Assembly (NCBI RefSeq): GCF_022867885.1
Contig: NZ_JALIFP010000026.1
Coordinates: 1-53,582 of the forward strand
From: Lederbergia sp. NSJ-179
Lineage (GTDB): Bacteria; Bacillota; Bacilli; Bacillales; Bacillaceae_C
Direction of reading: 5' to 3'
DNA length: 53,582 bases
The translations under genes and the position numbers were made by a program. Positions 1-8,777 of this stretch are shown piece by piece. Below the pieces are notes generated by a model that saw nothing but the letters and a program-made list of their open reading frames with translations, was not told the DNA's origin and did no database searches. Every line of letters starts with the position of its first letter. The first letter of the stretch is position 1.

Positions 1-477
1 AACCCACTCAAGTTAGATTTACCTAGTAACTAAATTATAGCAAAGGGTGTGATAATAAGAAAGTAAAAATTAAGTTATCCACAATTTTAAAGTGAAAACA
101 AGGAATTTGGTTCAATTTGATCCTAAAAATAGGAAACTCAATTGACGGAACATTCAAAAATGTTGATAAGGTATTTTCCTTAAAAAAGGGAACAAAATAT
201 AAATTTACTCCTCAGAGCTGTCAGATATTTTATTTGCTTTCCTTTTTTACTAATTTATGATACCTTAATTTTATGTATGTCAATGGAAAAAGAGTACAGT
301 CTCATCTATCATCACCAGTAGGGAAGCTGATTCATCCACATGTTTTCCTTGGCAAATGATCAGTACAATTAGCACATTTATTTTGACTTTATTATATTGG
401 TTTTCTTTTCTTGCTAAATAAATAAAAATTCAATATATGTTTTTACTGAATACGAACAACTTGAAGGCAGGGATTTT
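1..477. other. Intergenic region at left edge
   Basis: This AT-rich stretch holds no gene I can support. An open frame at about 117-260 (plus strand) reads like protein but has no ribosome binding site and no recognisable family, so it is at most a remnant. The last 35 bases carry the araR ribosome binding region and a candidate AraR operator, listed separately. Confidence 0.5.
446..461. promoter_or_regulatory. Weak AraR-like operator in front of araR
   Basis: The 16 bases CTGAATACGAACAACT match 10 of 16 positions of the Bacillus subtilis AraR box ATTTGTACGTACAAAT as I recall it. They lie 16 bp upstream of the araR start, where an autoregulatory site would be expected. The match is weak on its own; stronger candidates lie upstream of the glycosidase genes. 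Confidence 0.3.
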
Positions 478-1593
478 ATGGCACAGCCCGCAAAATATAT
501 GATGGTCATTAATGAGATAAAAGATTGGATTCAAACGGGAAAAGTAAAACCGGGAGATAAAATATATTCTGAAAATGAACTTTCCAAAATGTTTCAAGTA
601 AGTAGACATACGATTAGGCAAGCCATTGGCGAACTGGTTCATGAAGGATTACTTTACAGAGAACAAGGTGCAGGAACATTTTGTGCCGAGCAACCAAAGG
701 AGCTTTCTTCTCCCCTTCCTAAACAAACTACATCAGGTAAGAATATTGGCATTATCACAACCTACATCTCCGATTATATTTTTCCTTCCATCATAAGGGG
801 AATGGAATCTTATCTTACAGCAAAAGGCTATTCCTTATTTCTCTCCAGCACAAACAATGATGTGGAAAAGGAGAAACAATGTTTAGAGGCAATGTTGGAG
901 CGCAAAGTCGATGGATTAATTATTGAACCAACGAAAAGCAGCGGGTATAACCCGAATATACCCTATTATTTGGAGCTGGAACAAAAAAATATTCCCTATT
1001 TAATGATTAACCAATACTATTCGCAATTAAATCCGCCTTATATCTTATTGGATGATGAAAAAGGCGGGATGCTTGCAACAGAACATTTAATTGAACTGGG
1101 TCATAATAAAATTATCGGCATTTTTAAAACAGATGACTTGCAAGGAATTTATCGGATGAAAGGCTTTATTAATGCCTTCCGGAATCACAAAATCCCGTTT
1201 CAAAATGATACGGTTATTTCCTATACAACCGAGGATCTGCCCGACGCTTTTCAAGAGAAAATCGAAAAACTAATTGCTGATCCAGAAAAGATTCCTACTG
1301 GAATGGTTTGCTATAATGATGAAATCGCGCTTACGATTATTCGTATTTTAAAGGAACATGGTTACCGTATTCCCGATGATATTTCCATTATTGGGTATGA
1401 TAATTCTTCCCTTGCGGAGGCATCTGAGGTAAAGATCACATCGATTAACCACCCGAAAGCGCAATTAGGTCGGGATGCCGCTAAGTGGATTGTGAATGCC
1501 ATTGAACAACCGGATACGTTTGAAAAAAGTAGTATTACGTATGAACCGGAGTTAATTATTCGGGAATCGACGAAGGCCGTAGATACGGAATGA
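478..1593 (+). CDS. araR: AraR-type transcriptional repressor (GntR DNA-binding domain plus LacI-type sensor)
   Basis: This is a 371-residue chimeric regulator. Residues 1-70 form a GntR winged helix-turn-helix; SRHTIRQAIGELVHEGLLY is the recognition region and closely follows B. subtilis AraR. Residues about 85-360 are a LacI/periplasmic-binding-type effector domain, ending in the usual I-x-x-I-x-x-P segment. AraR represses arabinose and arabinan genes and is released by L-arabinose. The length fits the family (about 360-380). The gene faces a set of glycosidase genes, several broken, that carry AraR-like boxes, which supports the name. No araABD genes are present in the window, so the regulon is at least split. 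A related GntR/LacI-type regulator with another specificity cannot be excluded. Confidence 0.78.
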   Translation: MAQPAKYMMVINEIKDWIQTGKVKPGDKIYSENELSKMFQVSRHTIRQAIGELVHEGLLYREQGAGTFCAEQPKELSSPLPKQTTSGKNIGIITTYISDYIFPSIIRGMESYLTAKGYSLFLSSTNNDVEKEKQCLEAMLERKVDGLIIEPTKSSGYNPNIPYYLELEQKNIPYLMINQYYSQLNPPYILLDDEKGGMLATEHLIELGHNKIIGIFKTDDLQGIYRMKGFINAFRNHKIPFQNDTVISYTTEDLPDAFQEKIEKLIADPEKIPTGMVCYNDEIALTIIRILKEHGYRIPDDISIIGYDNSSLAEASEVKITSINHPKAQLGRDAAKWIVNAIEQPDTFEKSSITYEPELIIRESTKAVDTE

Positions 1594-1717
1594 CAGGTTC
1601 TTAAGCGACAGATCGCCTTCAAATATAAGATTGATTTTTCTATTCCTTTATAATATTTGTTGGAATGGCTCATAACGTTCTAAGGGGATAGATTATTTCA
1701 ATAATACGCGCTTCGCA

Positions 1718-1758
1718 TTCCTTGAGGCGGGAGACTTCTTTCGGAGTATTGTTAAATT
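1718..1758 (+). repeat. Direct repeat, copy 1 (partner at 13292)
   Basis: The segment begins CTTGAGGCGGGAGACTTCTT and runs on to GTTAAATTTGG. A near copy with scattered substitutions lies at 13292-13333, beginning CTTGAGGCGGGGCACTTCTT and ending GTTTAAATAAGG. Both copies are intergenic and in the same orientation, 11.6 kb apart. They may be remnants of a shared mobile or dispersed element; I do not recognise the family. Confidence 0.5.
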
Positions 1759-1768
1759 TGGCTATATA

Positions 1769-1820
1769 AAAACCGCACCTCCAATTTGTTAGTTTTGTCT
1801 AACATTTTGGGGTGCAGTTT
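1769..1820. mobile_element. Hairpin resembling an IS3-type element end (remnant)
   Basis: The arms AAACCGCACCTCCAA and TTTTGGGGTGCAGTTT, with inner arms TTGTTAG and TCTAACA, form a long imperfect hairpin. Motifs of this kind (TAGACA or TCTAAC beside GGGGTGC) occur at the ends of IS3-family elements in Firmicutes, where they block read-through transcription. No transposase is present, so this would be an end left behind. It could instead be a bidirectional terminator between convergent araR and the GH2 gene. Confidence 0.4.
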
Positions 1821-1931
1821 AAAGCACGCGGATTTTGACAAACTCGACCTCCGTTTTACAGAAGGAAAGCCCCACCATACAGCTTCTTCATCTTCAGTAC
1901 CAGTTCCGTTGGAATTTCGTCGTCCCCCTTC

Positions 1932-3677
1932 TTATTCAATCGCTGCTTTACAGGAATTGATGTTGCGTATGACTTCTGGATCAAACTTCGGATTCCGGTC
2001 ATACGTATAAAGCCCGTTCACTTCTTGCTCGACATCGTATAACTGGGTGTAGCAAAAACCAAACATATTAGGGTTATCGAGAAGGACAGAAACTAAGCCC
2101 TCGTACCGACTTAAAAATTCCTCCTCGGATTTTGGTCGATCTCCATATCCCCAACCTTCCTCTTCCTTCTGGTTTGGATCCCACCAAATTCCACCAAATT
2201 CACTCACGAAATATGGTTGACCTCCATACTGCTGACGATCTGGAAACGTTGTAAAAACTTCTCCTCCTTTTTTCATTGGCTCGTATCTTGCCGCAAACGT
2301 TTCCGGATTTTGATCATAATCATGAACATCATAAATATCAGTGACCACATGGAAGTTTCCGCTCGTATCAATGACCGGACGAGTTGGATCAACTTGTTTT
2401 GTTACAGAATAAACGATTCGCAATACTTCATTATTTTGTTTCTTTCCATCCGAATCCCACGTTTCGTTAAAAGGACACCAACCAATTAAAGCAGGGTGAT
2501 TAAAATCCCGCTCGACAACCTCCAGCCATTCAGGTAAAAAGCGCTCGAGTCCAGTTGCCGTCGTAATATCCAAGCCCCAATTCGCATGTTCTCCCCAAAC
2601 GAGATACCCTAGCGTATCCGCCCAATAAAGGAATCGCGGTTCAAACACTTTTTCATGCAGCCTTGCCCCGTTAAAGCCCATCTCCATAGAGAGCTCGATA
2701 TCTTTTCGAAGCGCCTCATCCGTTGGAGCAGTATAAATTCCATCTGGATAAAAACCTTGATCAAGGACAAGCCGTTGAAAAACGGATTGATCGTTAATTT
2801 TAAAAGTCATTCCGTCTAATTTAAGGCTGCGAAGTCCAAAATAACTTTCGACGACATCGAATTTTTTTCCATCTTTTAAAATACAAATTTCTAAATCATA
2901 CAATTTTGGATTCCCTGGCTCCCATAAATAGCTCTCGGAAAGTTCGACTGTTGCTCTCGCTTTTTGCCCAGAAACGTTAGTTTGACTGTGGCCCATAGCT
3001 TTTCCTTTATACATTGCTGTAGCTTCTAGTACTAGTTGATTATCGTAATCTCCATTTAGCGCCGCTTCAATATGTACACAATGATTATCGGGATCTGGAT
3101 AATATTTTACATCCGAAATATACGTTTTCGGCACACACTCTAACCAAACTGTCTGCCATATTCCTGTTGTTCTCGTATAATCGCAGCCATGTGAATAAAA
3201 TAATCCACTCTGTTTCCCTCTTGGCTGCAGCCCGGACCTAACATCATCCTCCGCACAAACCGTCACAATATTTTCTCCATTAATAACGAACTTCGTAATA
3301 TCAAATGAGAAAGAAGAATACCCACCGCGATGCGTGCCTACAGACTGTCCATTAATCCACACTTCTGTGTCATAATCAACAGCTCCGAAGTGAATCAAAA
3401 TACGGTTTTCCTGCCAACCTTCAGGTACCGTGAACTTTCGTTTGTACCAAACAGCCGCCATAAAATCCGTATAACCAATTCCCGATAACTCACTTTCCGG
3501 GCAAAACGGTACTACAATATTTTTTGAAAAATGATATTCAGCATCGAACCAATTTCTTTGTTTCCCACTTTTCCCATGATCCATTTCAAATTCCCAATTC
3601 CCATTCAAATTCAACCAATCAGATCTCACCATTTGCGGTCGCGGATATTCTGGCCGTGGCATCGAAGTACTCTTCAC
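1932..3677 (-). CDS. Glycoside hydrolase family 2 protein (beta-galactosidase/beta-glucuronidase-like)
   Basis: The 581-residue protein shows the GH2 architecture: an N-terminal sugar-binding jelly-roll (about 15-180), an immunoglobulin-like domain (about 185-290) and a TIM barrel (about 290-581). The acid/base is Glu405 in CPFNETWDSD and the nucleophile is Glu493 in YFVSEFGGIWW, so both catalytic residues are kept. There is no signal peptide, so it should act in the cytoplasm on imported oligosaccharides. The start is a GTG with ribosome binding site AAAGGAGA 8 bp upstream. Substrate is not evident. The setting beside araR and arabinofuranosidase remnants suggests a side-chain sugar of a plant arabinan or arabinogalactan. 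It is the only apparently complete glycosidase in this locus. Confidence 0.8.
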   Translation of the reverse strand: MKSTSMPRPEYPRPQMVRSDWLNLNGNWEFEMDHGKSGKQRNWFDAEYHFSKNIVVPFCPESELSGIGYTDFMAAVWYKRKFTVPEGWQENRILIHFGAVDYDTEVWINGQSVGTHRGGYSSFSFDITKFVINGENIVTVCAEDDVRSGLQPRGKQSGLFYSHGCDYTRTTGIWQTVWLECVPKTYISDVKYYPDPDNHCVHIEAALNGDYDNQLVLEATAMYKGKAMGHSQTNVSGQKARATVELSESYLWEPGNPKLYDLEICILKDGKKFDVVESYFGLRSLKLDGMTFKINDQSVFQRLVLDQGFYPDGIYTAPTDEALRKDIELSMEMGFNGARLHEKVFEPRFLYWADTLGYLVWGEHANWGLDITTATGLERFLPEWLEVVERDFNHPALIGWCPFNETWDSDGKKQNNEVLRIVYSVTKQVDPTRPVIDTSGNFHVVTDIYDVHDYDQNPETFAARYEPMKKGGEVFTTFPDRQQYGGQPYFVSEFGGIWWDPNQKEEEGWGYGDRPKSEEEFLSRYEGLVSVLLDNPNMFGFCYTQLYDVEQEVNGLYTYDRNPKFDPEVIRNINSCKAAIE

Positions 3678-3746
3678 TATGCAACTCTCCTTTTTTATTA
3701 CAATTTTAGTTGTAGTATGCTAGTCTCATTCGCCTAATAAAGGATG

Positions 3747-3887
3747 TTCAAAAAGTCCGGTAAAAATGACACATCGAATTTCTTCGTTGGCTTGCTTTTC
3801 CGCTGCTCATGTATTTAAAAGCATACATTCCGCTGCTCAAAGCTGCGCCGCCTCGAACTTCTTGGTCCTTTTTATCCTCCTTTTTGA
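3747..3887. repeat. Suspected dispersed intergenic repeat
   Basis: The stretch from GTTCAAAAAGTCCGGTAAAA to ATCCTCCTTTTTGAA is GC-richer than its surroundings. It contains CCGCTGCTCA twice (about 3799 and 3831), and its two ends are partly complementary (GTTCAAAAA against TTTTTGAA). It resembles intergenic repeats I have seen in Bacillus genomes, but only one copy is in this window, so the repeat status is recollection and not shown here. Confidence 0.35.
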
Positions 3888-3910
3888 AAAACGCTATAAT
3901 ATAGCGTTTT
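3888..3910. repeat. Perfect 11-bp-arm palindrome
   Basis: AAAACGCTATA and TATAGCGTTTT are exact reverse complements around a single A. The site abuts the suspected dispersed repeat and lies about 210 bp upstream of the GH2 start. It could be an operator, an element end or a transcript hairpin; I cannot tell which. Confidence 0.4.
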
Positions 3911-4364
3911 CAATTCCGATATTATATTATTCACTGAAATGTTTCAAGTATGTTTGTGATTACTTTTTTAAAAGTCTATTAAATTGGCATAAAAGCCGCA
4001 GCTTAGTTCCTGTGGTAATAGGTCTCTATATATATTCTTGTAAATCTGGTTCCTCTTACAATTTGTCTGGGGCTACTACTTTTACAACCGAATAAACTTA
4101 AAAGTTCTAGAGATATTGACGATACCTTCTAATTCAAATTTACACCCCTACTGTTTCTATTCAACTACCGTCCAGTACTCCTCATATCTATTAATTGTAA
4201 TCATTCATTTCTCTATAAAAGGACCCATTCCGCATTACTTGGAATGGATCCTTGAATCAACTTAAGATTTCATAATAATCCCTTGTTCGTAAAATGGACC
4301 AATCCTTTTAAAAAGTTGGATGGTCATGCCTATACGAAAATAAGAAGAGAAACTTAAGAATGAG
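3911..4364. other. Intergenic region upstream of GH2, downstream of GH127 remnant
   Basis: I see no coding feature here. The only clear structure is the hairpin at 4218-4253. Confidence 0.4.
4218..4253 (-). terminator. Terminator-like hairpin after the GH127 remnant
   Basis: AAGGACCCATTCC and GGAATGGATCCTT pair with one mismatch. Read on the minus strand, the stem is followed by TTTTAT, which fits the end of the minus-strand GH127 remnant 110 bp upstream. Confidence 0.5.
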
Positions 4365-5743
4365 CTAATGTCGGTTTACGATTCTTACTCCATACACTCC
4401 TCCAGCAATCTTTCCTTCGCTTGAAGAAAATTTTACTTCTACCTTTTCCTTATCTTTACTCAGGTCAAACGGAATGTTATATGTAAGATCGAACAATTCG
4501 TCAGACCGTTCTCCATCCAGCATTTGTTCCGCAATCTGAACACCATCTATAAAAATCGCAAACTCTCTTTCATAATTTTTGCCATCGAGCCAAATCTTAC
4601 CATCACGGCCAAAATAAGAGACTTGTAAATACATTTGTTTCATTGGCTCAACAGCCATATCATATTGGAAAAAACCACCATCTCGACAATCTCGCCATCT
4701 TCTTTGAACAAGATTCAAATAACTCGAATGAGACTTGTTTGCTTTGAAACCATGCTCAATCTCAGGTTGTTGTTCACCAGGCTGGACAAAATCAACCGTC
4801 TTCTCTCTTAATTGTTCTTCTTGTATTTTTTCCTCATCTACGAAAGTTGTATACGCCTCTTCATCCATCATATTCCAATACAGGGTATAACGTTGATGAT
4901 GAATTTCATAAAAAGGAAGCAAGATTACTTTGCTATTTCCGGGTTGGCCGATGGCATCTGTCTCAAATGTTAACGAATTTTCATCCACTCGTTTGATCCA
5001 ATCATTGATTTGATCTTTCGAAGCCACCAGATTTGGGACATCGATCAACGGGTAATTATTTAATTTTAAATGATCCTCTAAAATATCTTGTTCAGGGAAA
5101 TTTTCCGCACCTAGAGCACCGGCTAGTACGATAGGTCCATACAAAATCCCTACTTTATTTGGATCGTCCTTTGCCGTATAGGTGTGGAGGTTCATAGGAA
5201 GTTGAATTTCTACTCGATCTCCCACCTGCCAATTTCGCTTCAAAACAAGATATCCCTGTTTCCTCGAACCTTCAACTTTTTCCCCGTTTGCCGTTACCTC
5301 CACAGATCCGGCTACCCAATAAGGAAGACGAATATGTATTTGAGTGAGCGATGGATCTATTTGCTCAATATAAAGTGATACATTCTCGGAGTTTGGAAAA
5401 TCTGTTTTCTGTTTGATTTTTACTTTTTTATCAGAGCTCTGCCATACAGATGGAATAAATAGATTCACATACAGATGCTCATTCTGACGAATTGAAGTTT
5501 TTCTAGTAATCTCTCGTCCTTTGTGGCATCATACATCGCCGCAGCCGCTGATAACCAATGACCAATGGAATGTCCCGCAATTTGCGTAGCTTCCCATCCA
5601 CCATAACGAGGTTTCTTCGGTGTCTGATGAACCGCTTCATAGCATGGCGCAATCAGTCGATCCACATCCAGAAATAATAAATATTCTTTTCCTTTTTCTT
5701 GTGATTCTTTAAAAATTCCATCTAGTAAATGAACATTAGTCAT
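4365..5743 (-). pseudogene. GH127 beta-L-arabinofuranosidase, catalytic middle deleted
   Basis: The gene starts at 5743 with ribosome binding site GGAGG and encodes about 80 residues of a normal GH127 N-terminus (GGWEATQIAGHSIGHWLSAA). At about 5490 the frame changes and the sequence jumps to the family's C-terminal part, beginning EHLYVNLFIPS and running 367 residues to the stop. Intact GH127 proteins are about 640-760 residues. Some 200-300 residues are therefore missing, including the Cys-Cys-Pro-Pro-Asn motif that carries the catalytic cysteine just before the LYVNL strand. The product cannot be an active arabinofuranosidase. The 367-residue piece stays open and keeps its wording, so the deletion looks fairly recent. 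AraR-like boxes remain in the upstream region. Confidence 0.85.
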
Positions 5744-5845
5744 TTGTATCCTCCTATTTGTAATAAGGTAAGAAAAATAGATTAAACATACTAGAAAATA
5801 GCGTTTTCTTTTCAAAATGATTAAAATGGACCGTACCACCCCGGT

Positions 5846-5861
5846 TCTTGTACGAACATCG
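5846..5861. promoter_or_regulatory. AraR-like operator upstream of GH127 remnant (site 1)
   Basis: TTCTTGTACGAACATC carries the TTGTACGnAC core of the B. subtilis AraR box (10 of 16 positions by my alignment). It lies about 105 bp upstream of the GH127 start and 45 bp from a second such site, an arrangement like the paired operators AraR uses for cooperative looping. Confidence 0.45.
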
Positions 5862-5890
5862 ACATCTATAGTCCTTAACCTCATAACGTT

Positions 5891-5906
5891 AGTTGTACTT
5901 ATAAGG
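5891..5906. promoter_or_regulatory. AraR-like operator upstream of GH127 remnant (site 2)
   Basis: AGTTGTACTTATAAGG matches 11 of 16 positions of the AraR box. It pairs with the site 45 bp away. Confidence 0.42.
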
Positions 5907-6024
5907 GTTGTTTTAATTATAGATAACTTACATGACTTTATCATTTTTTGAAATAATGGTATATTTTTCGTTCTCTTTTAGCAAATTTTTACATTCATAC
6001 TCGAAAAGTAGATGAATTATCCAT

Positions 6025-6040
6025 ATATGTATGTACAACT
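6025..6040. promoter_or_regulatory. AraR-like operator upstream of the GH43 arabinanase remnant
   Basis: ATATGTATGTACAACT matches 13 of 16 positions of ATTTGTACGTACAAAT, the best match in the window. It lies 98 bp upstream of the remnant start at 6138. It is the clearest sign that this region was an AraR regulon. Confidence 0.55.
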
Positions 6041-6137
6041 TTTGTTAACCTTATCAAGCCAAAATGCCATTATCCCTTTTTTATTAATATAAAAGTTAAA
6101 CATATAATTGGTTTACCCACATTGTAAGGAGGGCGAA

Positions 6138-6450
6138 ATGAAAAAATCTGTTGTATTAGGATATTGAAACTAGCAGTTTTACTTTTTATCCGTGGGTATA
6201 GCGGTGATTAGTCAATATAAGAGGTCCGGAGAGCCACAATTTAAAAATCCCTCTGTTCATGATCCATCTATCATTCTAGTTGATGAAGTGAAGACAATTA
6301 TGTTTTTGGTTCGCTATTCTGCATCAGCAAAAAAGACACCCTTACAATTGGCTATAAAGTTCCTACGGCCAAGCCCGTAGTGGACTATGCTCCCGCTCCC
6401 ACAAGTTTAGCTCTCTCGTGCCGGTTTTAACCTAAAAAGGCTGTTGAGAC
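6138..6450 (+). pseudogene. Remnant of secreted GH43 arabinan endo-1,5-alpha-L-arabinosidase
   Basis: A good ribosome binding site (AAGGAGGG) precedes ATG at 6138, but the frame stops after nine codons. In other frames the sequence then reads FKNPSVHDPSIILVDE, followed after a frameshift by YVFGS and then ASAKK. This is the opening of the GH43 arabinanase domain (V-H-D-P-S-I-I, then Y-x-F-G-S-H-L-A-S-A-K, as in B. subtilis Abn2), with His-Asp-Pro carrying the catalytic aspartate. At least three frame breaks occur in 250 bp and the remaining roughly 400 codons are gone. What follows, to about 6450, I cannot assign. Confidence 0.72.
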
Positions 6451-6463
6451 TTTCTCAACAGCC
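6434..6463 (-). terminator. Rho-independent terminator of the sugar-binding lipoprotein gene
   Basis: GGCTGTTGAGA and TCTCAACAGCC form a perfect 11-bp stem with a 3-base loop. On the minus strand it is followed by five T. It lies about 115 bp after the stop of the solute-binding gene at 6580. Confidence 0.8.
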
Positions 6464-6579
6464 TAAAGATGTTAAATGAGATGTTCATCATCTTTTTGAC
6501 TAAACTTGTTACAATCCTTATTACCTACATCCATAAAATCTTAATTTGCTATCATATACGACTACCTCTTAAAATTTAA

Positions 6580-7863
6580 TTAGTCTTCCGATAATATTTT
6601 ATCAATTTCCTCGTCAGCTTTATCCATCAATTGCTTCGGATCATCACCAGCTAACAATTTCTCAATCATCGGGTTGATCACATCATTATTAATGGTTGGA
6701 ATCTTGTGCGAACCTGGCATAAAAGGTTCAGCATATTCAATTTGCTTATATAACTCTGTTACAATTTCATTGTCTTTTACTTCTGGGTCATCTGCAACCG
6801 ATTGTAAATAGGGTGGGAAGCCGTTTTCAATGCTCCACTTTTTCCCAACCTCAGTTGTATTCCAAAATTTAATAAATTCATAAATCGCAACTTTTTTGCT
6901 AGAGTCTGTGCTAGACGGGATGCCAAACCCTACCCCATCAAGAATGGCTTGTTCTTTTCCATTACTTCCTAACGGTACCGTTGTTACACCATAATTAATT
7001 TCGTTTTTCTTCAATCCATTGTTTAACCATGGACCATTAATTTCAATCGCAAGTTGGCCTGCATTCATTAGGTTATCTACCTCAGCACCAGAGATTGATT
7101 CAGGACCTACTTTTTGATCGTGAATCATGGTTTGAATCTTTTCTAATACTTCCAATGTTTCATCTGATGCAAAGGCAGACTTTGTTTCATCTCCATTAGC
7201 AAGATTTCCTCCATTATCTAAGATCCAGTTATAAAGGACTGGATTTCCCTCCTTGGGCAACGCAAACCCAGATACATTTTTGGAAGCATCCACTAATTTA
7301 GGGGCCATCTCCGTCAGTTCATCCCATGTTTTTGGTGGAACTTCCGGATCTAAACCAGCCGCCTCAAATAAATCTTTATTCCAGAATAAATACATCCCCT
7401 GAACTTGCATAGGAATAAAATATTGAGTGTCATCAATTTGACCTAATTGAACGGCTGTGTCACTAAAGTCAGCTTTGTCGACTCCATCAAAATCCCAAAA
7501 ATCATCTAAGGGTTGTACAGCACCATTTTTTACATATTGAGCAAAGTCACCATAGTTTAATAAAGTAAAATCTGGTGCTGATTTTGCCGAAATAGCAGAG
7601 GGTAATTTTTCATTAAGATTTGCCCATGTCATAATATCCATTTTCACCGTAATGCCCTTGTCATTGCTTTTATTAAATTCATTTACAATTTCTTTTAGAA
7701 TCTCTCCATCAGATGCTGTAAAACCATTCCACATGGTGAGTGTAACTTTCCCATTTTTTTCACCTTTAGAATTGTCTTTTCCCCCACAAGCAGCTAGGCC
7801 AAAAACTAGAATACTAATAAGAACTATGCTTAAAAGCTTTTTATGCATCTCCACTCTCTTCAT
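6580..7863 (-). CDS. ABC transporter sugar-binding lipoprotein (family 1 solute-binding protein)
   Basis: The protein is 427 residues from the first ATG, or 422 from the ATG at 7848, which gives a more usual signal peptide (MHKKLLSI) and may be the real start. The lipobox LAAC ends at Cys26, so the mature protein is anchored on the outer membrane face. The rest is a typical carbohydrate solute-binding fold (LTMWNGFTASDGEILKEIV near the N-terminus; DGVGFGIPSSTDSSKK in the second lobe). It would deliver an oligosaccharide to an ABC permease. No permease or ATPase gene lies in the locus; the neighbours are broken GH43 and GH127 genes. The frame is intact, so it may serve a permease encoded elsewhere, or be recently orphaned. 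Substrate is unknown, with arabino-oligosaccharides the contextual guess. Confidence 0.85.
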   Translation of the reverse strand: MKRVEMHKKLLSIVLISILVFGLAACGGKDNSKGEKNGKVTLTMWNGFTASDGEILKEIVNEFNKSNDKGITVKMDIMTWANLNEKLPSAISAKSAPDFTLLNYGDFAQYVKNGAVQPLDDFWDFDGVDKADFSDTAVQLGQIDDTQYFIPMQVQGMYLFWNKDLFEAAGLDPEVPPKTWDELTEMAPKLVDASKNVSGFALPKEGNPVLYNWILDNGGNLANGDETKSAFASDETLEVLEKIQTMIHDQKVGPESISGAEVDNLMNAGQLAIEINGPWLNNGLKKNEINYGVTTVPLGSNGKEQAILDGVGFGIPSSTDSSKKVAIYEFIKFWNTTEVGKKWSIENGFPPYLQSVADDPEVKDNEIVTELYKQIEYAEPFMPGSHKIPTINNDVINPMIEKLLAGDDPKQLMDKADEEIDKILSED

Positions 7864-7890
7864 CCCCTTTAAACTTTTTTAATCATTAAC

Positions 7891-8563
7891 TCAATTATTT
7901 TTGAGTGGTTTTCCAAATTGCGGATAATTATTTTTATCATAATCAAACGCTTGAACACATGCATGACGACCAGCATCATGTAAAGCATCGTCTGCATCTT
8001 CATCATGTTGATGGTCACGGACATGGTACACTAAGAGATCTTGTGAACCATCTTCTGAAACTGTAAAGCTATTATGCCCTGGCCCATATTTCTGATTTTC
8101 TTCACAAGTTTGAAAAACAGGAGTTTTCGATTTCTCCCATGATTGCGGATCTAATAAATCACTATTTTCATCGGCTGTTAACACGCCCATACTATAATTT
8201 TCATCTGTGGCACTTGCTGAATAGGTGATAAAGATTTTATGATGCCTTTTCAACACTGCCGGTCCCTCATTCACAAGGAACCCAATCTTTTCCCATGGAT
8301 ATTCTGGTTTTGTTAATAAAATTTGTGATGTTTTCAATGTCCACGGATTTTCCATTTCAGCAATATATAGATTTGAATGACCTGGAATTTTCGGATCTTG
8401 CTGCGCCCAAACATAATAAAGCTTACCTTTATGTTCAAAAACTGTTGCATCAAGAGAAAACGATTCCCAGTCTGTTTTGACTTCCTCTTTCTTCCCATTC
8501 TCCTTCTAATGGATTTGCATGCTCATTTTCGAGTACATACATTCTGTGCTGATGTAGTGCGTA
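7891..8563 (-). pseudogene. C-terminal fragment of a GH43 alpha-L-arabinofuranosidase-like gene
   Basis: The fragment begins near 8563 with HQHRMYVLENE, a GH43 signature. It changes frame at about 8490 and continues WESFSLDATVFEHKGKLYYV through to the stop at 7891. KYGPGHNSF is the conserved GH43 segment near the active site. The N-terminal blades with the catalytic aspartate are missing, since the family is about 300-330 residues and only about 220 remain. An open frame of 154 codons persists from 8355. It lies 27 bp upstream of the solute-binding gene on the same strand, so the two were probably co-transcribed. Confidence 0.8.
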
Positions 8564-8777
8564 TTCAAAAAACGACATTTTGCTTATAAAAAATCTTCAC
8601 TCGAAATTCCGATTTATCTTTTATCTCACTCTCGGCAGAAGTTAACAACTAAACTAGTATCTTTTTACTATGAAATGTGCTAATCTACCTATAAGATATT
8701 TCTTTTTTAACTTCATACATTCATCTCAGAATCCCCACCATAGACATTTACATTCACAAAAAGGATGTGATAAGATA

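Larger units (their letters stand above)
1594..1931. other. Intergenic region with repeat and IS-like hairpin
   Basis: This 338-bp gap lies between the convergent araR and GH2 genes. It contains a roughly 40-bp sequence that recurs at 13.29 kb and, next to it, a long hairpin resembling the transcription-blocking end of an IS3-type element. Both are listed separately. No other gene is supported. Confidence 0.5.
5744..6137. other. Divergent intergenic region with AraR-like boxes
   Basis: This 394-bp region separates the divergently oriented GH127 and GH43 remnants. It holds three AraR-like sequences, listed separately, and no gene. Confidence 0.5.

Noticed and set aside
117-260. Protein-like open frame at the left edge (GNSIDGTFKNVDKVFSLKKG)
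   Set aside because: It has no ribosome binding site, only an internal TTG, and no family I can name. It may be a remnant but cannot be supported.
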